Assembly (NCBI RefSeq): GCF_014898815.1
Contig: NW_026515518.1
Span: 1 to 64,000, forward strand
Direction of reading: 5' to 3'
Length of the DNA: 64,000 nucleotides
DNA from: Panonychus citri
Lineage: Eukaryota > Arthropoda > Arachnida > Trombidiformes > Tetranychidae
The first letter of the stretch is position 1, and each line of letters opens with the position of its first letter. Of the stretch, positions 48,984 through 60,498 are shown one piece after another. Position numbers and translations under genes: made by a program. The notes beneath the pieces were generated by a model that had not been told where the DNA came from, did no database searches, and saw only the letters and a program-made list of their open reading frames with translations.

Positions 48984-50639
48984 ATGTCCACTAGTAAATA
49001 TCATTATTCTTCCCTTAAATCGATTCTTAATTCTTCTGATAAATATAATCACATTTTTGGTGTAATTCGTAAATATCATGAGCAAGGAGTTTACATCCGA
49101 GATGAAACATATGATTCAATTAAAGTTAATTTCTCATCAACTTTTGAGGCCATTTTACCTCATATTAAGCCTGGTAATGTGATACGAATCCATCGTCTAA
49201 TAAGTTGTGGTGGTACACAGTTTAGATGTATTAAAGTTAGTGATGTCCTTTTGTTTTCTTCATTCAAGGATAAAGATGCTGCTTCTTATAAGGTTCGTTT
49301 TGAAGCTAAACAGCCAACAATTGAATTGTCTGATTTTGCTCGAGTTGCCGAATTGGAGAAATGGTTGGCAAATAAACTATTGGAAGTTTCCTTAAGAACA
49401 GTTACAATACCCACTTGGTATGATTTGGTTTGTCAAGTTGTTGACATTAAAGATTTGGCTCCTCATCGAGTCATCTTGATTGTTTATGATGCTTTCAATC
49501 CTGGTCTTCGGATTAATTGGCTTATACCAAGTGAACAATGGGAAGGTTTTCCTATGGATAAACTGGTCTGTGTTACCGCTTGGGATCGTCATGCTATTAA
49601 GGCCAGAAGACTTGAGAAAGGATCACTTATCGCTTTTTTTAACTTACAAGCATCCGAAGCTAAACTACAACCAGGAAATTTTGAGCTACATTTACGAGGT
49701 GGAACTCATTATGGTAAAATGATACGAACTGTTCATCCAAACAGTTTTCTTGGTGTTGGTTATAAATCACGGATGGTAAAATTACACCAAGAGATGAATA
49801 TCAAAACACCAACAGAAAATCAACCCAAACAATCAAATGCTCCCAAAACGATTATTGAAGAAATTGTCGATTCAAACTCTACTCTTAATCCAGCTCATTC
49901 AACTCAGCTTTTAAACTCCGATGATGTTGCAGATGTAATTTGTGACATATCGGATATCGGCTCATCCATTTCAGATGAATCACCTAAAAACAAAGAGAGT
50001 CCTAAACCAATAATCTCTGTAAAAAAGTCAAAATTATCTTATGATGTTCAATTTCCCGTAATTTTTGACCTAAACGAGCCCGAAAATTTAATAGGAATCA
50101 AAGATTATTTAGCTGCAAATACAGATGAACGGTGTTGTATTAAAGCCAGAGTAATGAGCTACAAACCAATATCCCGAAGCATAATTGATTACATTCAATT
50201 GGTTTGTCCAAATTGTGATTACAAGGAGTCACCTTCTATCAGCACAATCAATACAATTAAGAAATTATCTGGGCCTAGAACTAAAATCTCATGTCCAGAA
50301 TGTCAGAAAAAAAGTGAACCTTACCAGTTAAATGCGACACTATGTATCTACCTGTACCTTAGCGATACCGAGAATTATGAAATTCCAGTTACATTAAGTA
50401 AACTCGATCTAATTAAATTACTTGGTGTTCGCATGATCCCAGTTATGAATGATATCGAAGAAGCCAACAAAATATTTGATTTCCTTGATTTCATTTGTCC
50501 ATCAATCAACTTAGAAGGACCGATCTCACCATTTAATTCCGATTCCAGGCCATTTTTGAAGTGGATTATCCAACGACAACCCGGTGGACTAAGGATCAAA
50601 TGGGAATATCGAGCGTTAACAGTTTTTCCAATTAATTAA
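48984..50639 (+). CDS. POT1: Protection of telomeres protein 1 (POT1)
   Basis: A single-stranded telomeric DNA-binding shelterin subunit that caps chromosome ends. It is 551 aa in one exon; the first ATG follows an in-frame TAA 15 nt upstream. OB1 (about residues 5-105) carries PGNVIRIHRL. OB2 (about 130-265) has the POT1 signatures WYDLVCQVVD, VTAWDRHAIKARRLEKGS and FELHLRGGTHYGKMIR. A polar, Ser/Asn-rich linker runs from about 275 to 355. OB3 (about 370 to the end) begins near RVMSYKP and has two zinc-type pairs, Cys408/Cys411 (CPNC) and Cys437/Cys440 (CPEC), then IFDFLDFICPS. Only 25 residues lie between the pairs. In human POT1 that interval holds the Holliday-junction-resolvase-like domain of over 100 residues, so that domain is absent. 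The protein is correspondingly shorter than human POT1 (634 aa). Confidence 0.95.
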   Translation: MSTSKYHYSSLKSILNSSDKYNHIFGVIRKYHEQGVYIRDETYDSIKVNFSSTFEAILPHIKPGNVIRIHRLISCGGTQFRCIKVSDVLLFSSFKDKDAASYKVRFEAKQPTIELSDFARVAELEKWLANKLLEVSLRTVTIPTWYDLVCQVVDIKDLAPHRVILIVYDAFNPGLRINWLIPSEQWEGFPMDKLVCVTAWDRHAIKARRLEKGSLIAFFNLQASEAKLQPGNFELHLRGGTHYGKMIRTVHPNSFLGVGYKSRMVKLHQEMNIKTPTENQPKQSNAPKTIIEEIVDSNSTLNPAHSTQLLNSDDVADVICDISDIGSSISDESPKNKESPKPIISVKKSKLSYDVQFPVIFDLNEPENLIGIKDYLAANTDERCCIKARVMSYKPISRSIIDYIQLVCPNCDYKESPSISTINTIKKLSGPRTKISCPECQKKSEPYQLNATLCIYLYLSDTENYEIPVTLSKLDLIKLLGVRMIPVMNDIEEANKIFDFLDFICPSINLEGPISPFNSDSRPFLKWIIQRQPGGLRIKWEYRALTVFPIN

Positions 50640-50688
50640 CAAAGTAACTAATTAACTTTAAGATAAATGAAGACTTAATTAACTGTAT

Positions 50689-50694
50689 ATTAAA
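50689..50694 (+). terminator. Possible poly(A) signal of POT1
   Basis: The variant hexamer ATTAAA, 50 nt after the POT1 stop codon. Support is weak because of AT content. Confidence 0.25.
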
Positions 50695-50961
50695 TCTAAT
50701 CGTCTCTTTTTTTTTCATCCTTTCCTTACATAGATACACTGATCATCCCTAAATTGTTGTTAATGATTCTGACAAAGGAATTACCAAAGAAAAATCTAGT
50801 AACCAATTAAGGAATCTCACCTTCATCATCATAATCATCTTCATCTACTAATCAAGTCACCATATTTTGCTAATGATCAATTTTATCAAGTTATCACTAT
50901 CAAACCCTTATTCACAATTAGTGATTTTATTAATCACCTAAACAAATTGTGATAAAGAAAT

Positions 50962-51230
50962 TTTCTCGTCTTGTTTGTTTATCAAATTTTCAACTTAAAC
51001 ATTTTTACTGTACAATAATTTCTTATATATTTCGTTGATTAACAAAAAATGTTCAAATACTCCGTTTGTAATAATAATCAAGAAAGAAATCGAGTTGATT
51101 AGTGACTAATGATTAATCCCCGATATAAATTGGAAACTTTCTCATCTTATTTGTCAAATTTTCCAAGATTTTTATTGTACTGAGAGTTACAATTATTTCT
51201 TATACATTTGATTGGATTACAAAAATACCG
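50962..51230. repeat. Diverged direct duplication 3' of POT1
   Basis: Two segments of about 90 bp (50962-51055 and 51139-51230) share TCAAATTTTC, TTTTTATTGTAC-like and AATTATTTCTTATAyATTT blocks in the same order. A further partial match (TCAAATACTC then TTTGTAATAAT) occurs at 51053-51075 and 51395-51416. Identity is by eye only. Confidence 0.4.
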
Positions 51231-51742
51231 CTTAAAGCACGTTGATGGATAATCGATGGTGATAATAGGCCAAAATCAACTATTGGCAGTTAATTGTGGA
51301 CTGTTGATTAATGTAAAAAGTTGAAAACTTATCCATTGGGCTGATTAAATCATCTTTTACAATTAGAATTGATTTTCTTTAATGTCTCATTGATCAAATA
51401 CTCTTTTTGTAATAATTATCATAATCGGTGGAAACAGAAAACAAATGCAACTAAATTAATTCAATTGAAAGTAAATTTTGCACAATTAGATTCTAAAAAT
51501 TTCCAATTAAATTGATGAACAATTAAAATGCTCTTTTATAATCATTATTTAAGCTCCAAGTTTACAATCAATCAATGATCAACCAATTCATTTGGGTATT
51601 TATCGGTTGATTATTTAATTGTCAGGCATAAAGAGTAATATTAATTGTTGTTAAATATTAATCAACGAAAAAAAAGCAAAAATTAGCAAAAAGTAAATTA
51701 TTTAAATCTGTTAATTGTTATAAATACTTTGTTGTTAGTTAA

Positions 51743-51748
51743 TTTATT
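51743..51748 (-). terminator. Possible poly(A) signal of the receptor gene
   Basis: Minus-strand AATAAA about 300 nt after the receptor stop codon. Weak support. Confidence 0.25.
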
Positions 51749-52049
51749 TTGTAGAGACGAAACAATTAACAAAATTGTTGATTATACTTTATAAATACTT
51801 TGAACAACCATTTAAATTGTTGCCATAATAATGATAATCACAGGATAATTACGGCTAATATAGCTACTGAATTGAGAAGAAATCAAAAGAGAAGAAAAAA
51901 AATCATAACAATTAACTGATTAATAACAATTAGATTTGATTAGTTGGCACAGAACAAAAATAAAAGTAAAAGTTTGTTATTTTGGCGAAAGCGAAAAATA
52001 TAAACTGATCAAGTTGATTGCGACAATCTAAACATTTAATTGTCGCAAA

Positions 52050-53618
52050 TTAAACATATGAAACCTCACTTTTACCATTCTTTTGAATTAAATGATTAGT
52101 TGATTTGTTAGTTATCAAGTTGTGACGTGAAGCAATTAACTCGGTCTCTTCATTATCACCAATTTGGCAAAATATCTTTCTAAATGTTATCCGAAATTGT
52201 CTTGACATTGTACAATAAAGGATAAAATTGATGGCGCTATTAATTAGCGCAAGAATATCAAGTAATTCACCTAACGGTGAATAAACTGTTTGGAAGAAAG
52301 TTTCACCAAGGAAGACACTTAGAACGATTAAAATCCCTCCGGGCAATTCAGTTAACAAGAAAATCAAAAGGACAGCAAGTAATAAACGAGTCGTCCGATC
52401 ATGAGCTTGACTTGATTCATGGTGATGATGATGGTGATTAGATTGATGTTGATTATTGTTGTCTAATTGTTGATTTTTACTTGATGGTGTTGATTGATTA
52501 CCCGGACGTTTTGATAGGCACAATTCAATCCGATTTGTTGCTTCGTTAATTGTGCTTGATGGATCACAGGCTGGTGAATAACTCCAACGTCTACTATCAT
52601 CAACCGAATCAGAATTATTATTATTGTTAATTGTTGTTGTCGTCGAAATTGTCACATTGGTTGTTAATAGATTAGGCTTTGAATTACTATTAATATTGTT
52701 CATCAGATTATTGTTATTACTGTTATTGGAAGATCTGAGTCGAGCCTTTCGTTTATCGGCTTCGATTAAGATTTTAATTATTGCCAAACTGAAGTAAGTT
52801 AATAAAATACAAGGCACTAATTTGGTTCCTACACTAAACACCCAAAAATTAAGATTCTTAAGAAATTTATTGTGTCGTAATGAGATTTCACTCCAATCAA
52901 TCTGAAAATGGATTTAAAATAAACAGATTAGGATTAGTGGTTTTCGTTGGTAAATGAGAAAGTTATTCAGATTTGGTGATAATCTTTAATTGTTACTTTC
53001 AATTTCTCTGGTTAATTAATTTAAACATTTGGTTTACTGGTTTAGATTAAAAGAAAAAGAGGAAATAATTAGTTTACAATGTAATAAACAACGAACTGGG
53101 AGTTAATTGTTGCTTCGAGAATATAGTTTATTCTCGTTGATTATTATTACAATGATTAAAAAGTGAATAACAATCAAGTTGTTGTTACGTTTGAATAAGA
53201 TGAGAAGTAAAAGTTTTCTTATATTAAGAAAGTAATAGTTGGAGGAAAAAAACTCCTCAAGGAGATGCCTTTAAAATGAGTTTTTGTTCAGATATTTTTC
53301 ACTGAATTTCACCATAATCATGAGAAATTATCATGATAGGAGAGAGAGAGAGAAAGATAGAGAAAAGATGGAGAAATATTAAGAGTAAAATGTCAAGATG
53401 ATGAAGATGGAAAATGGCGGAGGGAAGAAAATGTTCTTGAGGCCTTTGGATAATTTTACCTTCTTAAGAATCCATTCTTGAGATTCAAGTGAAAACCCAT
53501 AAAGATCAACTAATGATGATGGAAAATCAAACATTCAATCAAAGAAAATGATCCAATCAATTAATTGTAATGAAAAGTTTTCTCTTTAAGGATAACTTAC
53601 TTTTCGATAAGTTCGAGC

Positions 53619-53664
<46 letters not shown>

Positions 53665-56600
53665 TAAGTCTATTCTCTCTCAGAATAAACTTCAAATTCT
53701 TATTGATAGAAATTGAAAGAAGAAAAAAATAGAAGCCTTTAGATGAAATAGAATCAAATCAAATTAAAGGTAAGAGTTTGATATATGAAAATGAATAGGA
53801 ATTCATTAATTACCTGAAATCCAGTTAACGATCAACAATCAGAAAGAGATGAAAAAAATTAAGAAAACTGATTAACCGAAACTTATTGTTAATCTCAAGG
53901 CTTAACTTTAAATCTTCTTGACGAATCAAATTGTTTTTTCATTTTGAATCTAATTAGATGATTTGCCATTCGCTTACATGTAATAATCTTAAATTGTCAA
54001 CTGATTAACAATCAAAATTAATTACAATGGATAAGAAAAGGTAAGATAATCCAATTGATTTTCTTAAGTTTATCTATTTGATCACCTGATTCACTAATTG
54101 TTACATTGTTGATTTAAAGGTAAACAAAATCTTATTGAAACTAATTAATTGTCTCCAGACAAAGTTGATTATCGTTAATTACGTTTGATCATTGATTTAA
54201 TTCCGTCTCAACGGTTGATATTCACAAGATAAATTAACTTAAATTTAACAGAAAAGGTAAGTAGCTTTTTTGGTTGTTCGTTTCACCTTGAGATCCAAGA
54301 TTCTCATATTTTACTTCATAGAGATTCAACTAATTGTCTTAATTTAGTTTCTCTTCTCCCAATCAGTTACCCTTATTATCTGGATTGTTTTTTCCTCATC
54401 TAATTGTCTTTGAACAGGTAATCCTCTTTTCTTTAATCCTTGACAACACGACCAATTAAGAGTAACAATTAATTCACCTTTCCGTTTGGTGTTCAATGTA
54501 AGTCATTTGTTTTTATTTCCATTCTCAGAACTTTTTTTCATCTTTTCCTGATATTTTTCCATCTCTAGAAAATTATCATGTTGTTAACTTTATCTTCTTC
54601 TTTACATCTTACTAATAACGATAAATTCTGTTGAAAATTCATGAGGTAATCGCTTAGAATCCTGATGACGATTAAAAAATATTCCAATAAGGAAACAATT
54701 TAAGTCGAAATTGTAAAAAGAATTCGAAAATGGTAAGTGATTGTTATTCTATTTTGTTCTTCTCTTTTTCTATTCTATTCTATTCCATTCAATTTTGTTC
54801 TATTCTCTCCAATTCGAGTTATTATTTTCCTCTCAGAACTTGTTGCTATCATGATATTTACATATTTTCTTTTTCTATTCTTATCCATTTCTCTTACCTT
54901 AGAATCCACTCCCAAACCTTTGGTAATAAATTTTACCTTTTCTCTTATACATATAAAGTATATTCCAATGGAATTGATGAAACCATTTACTGTTTATTTT
55001 TCTTCGTTACTCAATCTGGTCCACCCTGTTTTCCCTCCTAGATTCTCATGTTTTTCTCTCCCCTTAAGTGTTTTTCTTTCTCAATATTCTCTCTCTCTCA
55101 TACAGCTGAATAGTATTCTACACCCACCGGTGTGTTGACATTATTCCATGTGTTTCATTCATGTAAAAAAATCTCTCAAATGAATGGATTTATCTCCATG
55201 AATCTTTGTTACAATTTCACACAATCCACCAACTAAACATGTTTAATATTGAGAATCTCACCAGTGATTTATTTTCCCTTTTACTTTACTCAAATTTAGA
55301 ATCAGCTGAATCTATCGATGAACTTTTCCTGAACTCTATTTATTTATAAATGATTTGGATAGAAAAGTCATTTAATCAAACAACATCAACAAGTATTGAC
55401 CTCAACCTGAACTTGGTCAACATTTAATTATACAAAATGATTGATAGAAATCAATGATTTCATCTTTAAATAATATTTCCAACCTGAAATAAACCAATGA
55501 AATGATGATGGATGATCAACAAGGAAACAACTTTGACCATGTTAATATACAAGAAAATTCAGTGACCATTATCAGAAATGAATCTTGAATCAATTCATTT
55601 CTCAATTTGATATTTTCACTGATGGAAATGGATCATGAAAAGTGTTACAATTAAAGAGAATGGACATTTTTTTTTTCAACTGACCAAATGGTTACACATC
55701 AATTAACCTGATTATCACCAAGTTGACAATTATCATTTGATGGAGAGATGAAATTTTCTCTTACCCTGTAATAATAAGATTGTTCAACTTGCACCGGTGA
55801 AATGGTAAACGAAAGGTACATTGGAACACAAAATATTGGTACAATCAAATAGATCGAGATGATTGAGACAACAGCGTTTCTCATTGTGAACCAAGTTCTA
55901 CTTTGGGTTGGATAACTGGACATTATCGAGTTGCCATAAAATGGATTCCCGATCACAAGGTAAGTATCCAGAATAAGAAGATAATAATAATAATAATAAT
56001 CGAATATTATATTATCATGAAAATGGAAGAGAAAACAAAAAGTTACATATTAAATGGTAAATCTTTTCATCGTTTAAACCTTAAGCTTTAGAGATGGAAT
56101 ATTATCTCGATATTCTGGTAATTCTTTTATTGATTTTCTTTTTTCTCTCTCTCATCATATTCCATAGGAATTATTATTATTTCTATTTGTGGTCATTTAT
56201 GTACATTCTCTCTCCTTTTATTCTGTTGAAATGGTTTTTGATTGTTTCCAGATTATAGATTGTTATTCATTTGAAATGGTTAAATCCATCGGATGAATAA
56301 TAATATTACACCAATTCTCATATATTTATATCCAAGAATCAGTTAAACAAGTATTTATATTCCGCAATTTATTAATATTGAACGCACTTAACCTTAGCTA
56401 TAATCTTAATCCTCTAAAATTGCTACGAGTTAAATAGCCAATGATGGAGTTTTTTTTTCTTCTTCTTGTATTCATTCAATAGGAAAACGATCTGATTATC
56501 AGTTATTATCATGGTTCTTTTTTTTTCATTCAATTCTATTCCATGGTTAGAATTTATATCTATTCCATTTAGCTGACTAATTAAGATGTTTTCTCATAAA

Positions 56601-57273
56601 TCTTTTCAATTTTCATTCAATTCTCATTCCTCCTACGCTCGGGAGTGATAATATTGTCGAAAGTATTATATATAAATTATGAATTTGATGGTAATTCAAG
56701 AATGATACTAATATTTACTTAATTCACCCACACGCCAATGTAATGTAAATGTATTTACAAATGCATGATAATAACAATGATAAATAACTGAAGGAATGAA
56801 AATAATTGTCAATTTGGTGACAGTTTTTGCAAAATTTGTTAATATTAATGAGATACTTTTTTTTCCAGCTCAACTTTTATTACAATTGGTTTTCAATGTC
56901 TATTTATATCTTAGCATATTAGATGATCTCGAATTACTAATGTTTACCATTATCAAGTTTGATGGACTTTCTATTGGAAAAGGTTCATCTTAATGGATGA
57001 CGATTATGTGACATCCTGGACACTTACCTTACGGATAAAAGCCTCCAAATGGCAAGAAGAATAGTTAACCATGTTGATATTGAATGAAATACAACGGAAA
57101 AATGAGCATGAAAAAGTGTAAAAACTGTCCATGGGTAGGAATACAATTCGGTGGTCGGTTGATCCCGTCGGATGTAAGTGTGAATCGAGAAGGGCATATA
57201 GTCAAGCATCACGAGCATATCGGCAACGGCCAAACCCGTTAGAATGGCATTGGTTGGGGAAACCATATTCTTC
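52050..57273 (-). CDS. Myosuppressin/DmsR-type neuropeptide GPCR, 5' incomplete
   Basis: A rhodopsin-class receptor for an RFamide-type neuropeptide (myosuppressin-receptor family), acting at the plasma membrane through G proteins. Exons on the minus strand are 57273-57028 (TM2-TM3), 55915-55708 (TM4 and second extracellular loop) and 52901-52050 (TM5 to stop). All are GT-AG and in frame, giving about 434 aa. Family marks: NMVSPTNAILTGLAVADMLV in TM2, FHAHFSVVFHSISTWLT in TM3, WRL in place of DRY, NFWVFSVGTKLVPCILLTY in TM5, DRTTRLLLAVLLIFLLTELP in TM6, and DILALINSAINFILYC in TM7. The third intracellular loop is about 120 residues, rich in Asn, Ser and a His6 run. The TM2 exon begins with the third base of a codon, so an upstream exon carrying the N-terminus and TM1 must exist. 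It was not found and may lie outside the window. Confidence 0.9.
53622..53662 (+). repeat. (AG)n microsatellite in receptor intron
   Basis: 41 bp of AG, which is CT in the sense of the receptor transcript. It lies in the 2.8-kb intron between the TM4 and TM5 exons. Confidence 0.95.
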
Positions 57274-58639
57274 CTGAAAGGAAAAATAAACAAACAGAAA
57301 ATCAATTAATCAACAATCAAATGGATACACAATGGGAAGAAACAATCAAATGGATCATTGAAAGTTTGCAAGATTAAACAACATTGAAACGAATCAAATC
57401 AGTCAACAATCAATAACAATTAATATTCAATGTTTGTCCTAAAACGTAAACATTTAATATATTGTTGTATTAAATTGATTGTTATTGTTGTTTTGGTGAT
57501 TATTTTGATGATCAAATATCATCTTGCCAAGCAATTAAATCCCTCATGATTATACAAATGATGGGCATTAGTTAATCAATAACTGTACTTATTGTTATTA
57601 TTATGTAATAGAAGATGAAATAATCACTAATTGACAGGGTTCTAATCATTACAATTAGATTCATTGTAACAATCAATGAGAGAAATGAAAGTTGATTGAA
57701 AGAAATTTGAACTAATTCAATTGCTAATTTGTTTATCTAATTGTTACTCGATACAATTGACGAAACAATTTACACAAAAATCACATACACAAAGTGATTA
57801 ACCTTTAATTCAATCAGATACAAATAGACAAACTAAATTATCAATGGAGATTAATTTTCATCTTCAAATGTATTAATTGTCAACAATTAGGGACAACTTT
57901 CTATTGTGATGAAAATGTAACAACAATTAAGCTCTCGATCATTGAGATTAACTTAATTGCTCAATTAACTGATTTTTTTTCCTTCGTTTCGTTTCATTAT
58001 TAGTTCAATATCAAACCGAATCAAATTAAACTCAATCAATTGTAATAATAATACTGATTTAAAATTTTCCACCTTAATGATTAACTTTAATCACGTTTGT
58101 AAATGTTAAATTATCTTATTGTTGTTAAATAACCTGGAGAAATGAATTTGATTGATATTTGATTATTTTGCCGGAAATTAGATTTTGTTTGACTTGATAT
58201 GTTGTTGATTCGTTGGTGAATTGGATTGTAATAAATGATGATTATTGTGATGATGTTGATGATGAGGATGATTTAACATTGAAAGTTCATGATGATCTTG
58301 AATAAAACTCTGAATCCTCATGGGTGAAATTGTGATTGTCTGTTGAACATCAAACCATTGGACTGGTAACATAAATACACTTTTGATAACCTCGTTGATT
58401 ACTGAGCAAAGTTACAACAATATATCACAGTTTAGAATAACAATCAATAAAAATGCGATGTTAATGTTAATTGTTGAAAGTTATTATTAGTTAACTTGAA
58501 GTTAATCAAATTTGATTGATTCCCTTTTTGATTGTAACAACAAACGCGAAAACAACAATCAGACTAATCAACCATAGGAAACGAGCGTAACCATCGTTTA
58601 CCCTTAGAGCAATTGATTAACTGTAACAAATTTACCTTT

Positions 58640-58669
58640 AACAATCAACAATCAACAATCAACAATCAA
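58640..58669 (+). repeat. (AACAATC)4 tandem heptamer
   Basis: Four exact AACAATC units plus two bases. The same heptamer, or its complement GATTGTT, is scattered singly throughout the window. Confidence 0.85.
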
Positions 58670-60476
58670 AAATCTTTCGTATGATTAACAATTGAAAACA
58701 ACTTTTCGTTCCACTGTCTTTTTCTCTGTCTACATTTCGACCATTGATTTAAGACAAACAATCGAAAAGGTAAACATTTAAATCAGTTGAAAATTCATTT
58801 TCTCCACTAAATCATGTTAATCACTTTCTCTCTTATTCTCTTCTTTAATTGTGATTACTTTTAATTGTTCCTCTTGTTAAAGTGCTTCTTATAAAGGTAA
58901 GTAAATCTTTGATTAATCTCTAATTTCTGTTAATTTAATTCGATTCATCTCATGATGTTTACATTTTATTTTCTCTTTGTTTCCATTTTATGTTTTGTTT
59001 TTCTTTCCATAGGATAACATGTGATATATTTTTCCCTTTGGAATTAATATTTTCTTTCCTATTCTAAAGGTAATTTAACCAGATTAACAAGGTGTATTCT
59101 TTGTTGTATTATTGTTAAAGAAAAGCTGAGTAATTAACGGTAACTTAATCAGGTAAGTGTATTAAAAAAGCCAAACAAAACAATTAACTGCAACATAATT
59201 TTCATCTTACATTTATGATTTGATTCATTTGCCATTTCTCAAAATTAATCTTGATGTTTGTTATCCCTTTTTATTTGTATTAATCTAATCCAGTGATTTA
59301 GTAATTATTATTACCAGCTATTAACAGACAACCTGAGTATTCCCATGTTTAACTACCAATAATCCTGACTAACCAACAATTAAGTTAACCTCAAGTGTTT
59401 CCAATTGGTGGTATTTACAATTAATCGGTGTCAAGCTCACCTGTTAACCTGCCAAAGTCATCAAGCTAATTTGCTCCTTAATCCTTTCTCTTGATTCATC
59501 TTAATCTCTTGATTTGCAATCAACATTATCATCTCTATATTTCTAAATGATTGAAGTGACCATTTCCTTTTCTAACTTGTCCATCATCTCTCAATATATT
59601 AGATCACTTTGCTGGTCATTGGTCAAAGAAAATCAAAGTGAATGTTATTATCAAACCAGAGAAACACTGAATGGATTGAGGAGAGAGAGAGAGAAGAGGA
59701 AATGGAATAAAAGAATATAACTTTTTCTCTTCTTCTAAATGACCATTGGACTAAAGTGGACACCAGGAAGATTGAGAGATGAAAAGGTGAAAGGTGGTTA
59801 TTAAAAAGTGACGAAAATACTGGATCAAGGAAAAGATAATACATAATATAAGATTGGAATTGACATGTTGTTGCTTTAGTAATTCAACGAGAAGAATGGA
59901 AGAAAATTTCCTGGGACAGAATTTGATGGAAAACATGATGAAAACTCTTCTTTCCATATATTCTCGGTGTGTCTCATTCTTATCCCTCAATAACATGATC
60001 ATCACCACCACCAAGAAATTCACCTTCATCACTTGAAATACTTTATCCATCTTCTTATTATTATAACAAGAAGATCATCACCAACTCATTCAATTTTTTT
60101 TCTCTCTCTCTCTCTCTTCCCAATCCCATGAAACTGTCTCTTCAAGTGTCTCTCATTTAATATCAGGTAAAGAAAAAAAAACTTCAATTTTCTCATCTTC
60201 CTCTTTGATCTTACATATTACAAGGGAAGAAGAAAAAATTGACAATAAGCTCGAAAAGATCTCAATCGATTATACAATTTTTTTTTCTATTCTCTTGCAG
60301 ATCATCTGATTTTCTGAGAATCTTCAACGTCAACCTTTTGAAGTTTATGATTTGCTAACCTAACGGATGTGGAACTCAAAGGAAAAACCATTATCGAGTA
60401 TATTATTACATCGAAGTGTAATATTGCCTGATATTCCTTTCAACTGTGATACATATATACAAGAAACTCCCTTTGA

Positions 60477-60498
60477 AGAGAGAGAGAGAGAGAGAGAG
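60477..60498 (+). repeat. (AG)n microsatellite
   Basis: About 22 bp of alternating AG. Confidence 0.9.

Larger units (their letters stand above)
50640..52049. other. Convergent spacer between POT1 and the receptor
   Basis: Contains POT1 3' UTR (possible ATTAAA signal at 50689-50694), receptor 3' UTR (possible minus-strand AATAAA at 51748-51743) and a diverged direct duplication (about 50962-51055 and 51139-51230). No coding exon was seen. Confidence 0.55.

Noticed and set aside
54730..55138. Two overlapping hydrophobic plus-strand frames
   Set aside because: Phe/Ser/Ile-rich translation of TTCTATTC-like sequence within the antisense of a receptor intron; no recognisable membrane-protein pattern.
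58178..58372. His/Gln/Asn-rich minus-strand frame as a first exon of the neuropeptide receptor
   Set aside because: It begins with ATG, but no frame-compatible donor precedes its stop codon and it lacks TM1 character. Its His-rich part comes from CAT/GAT triplets.
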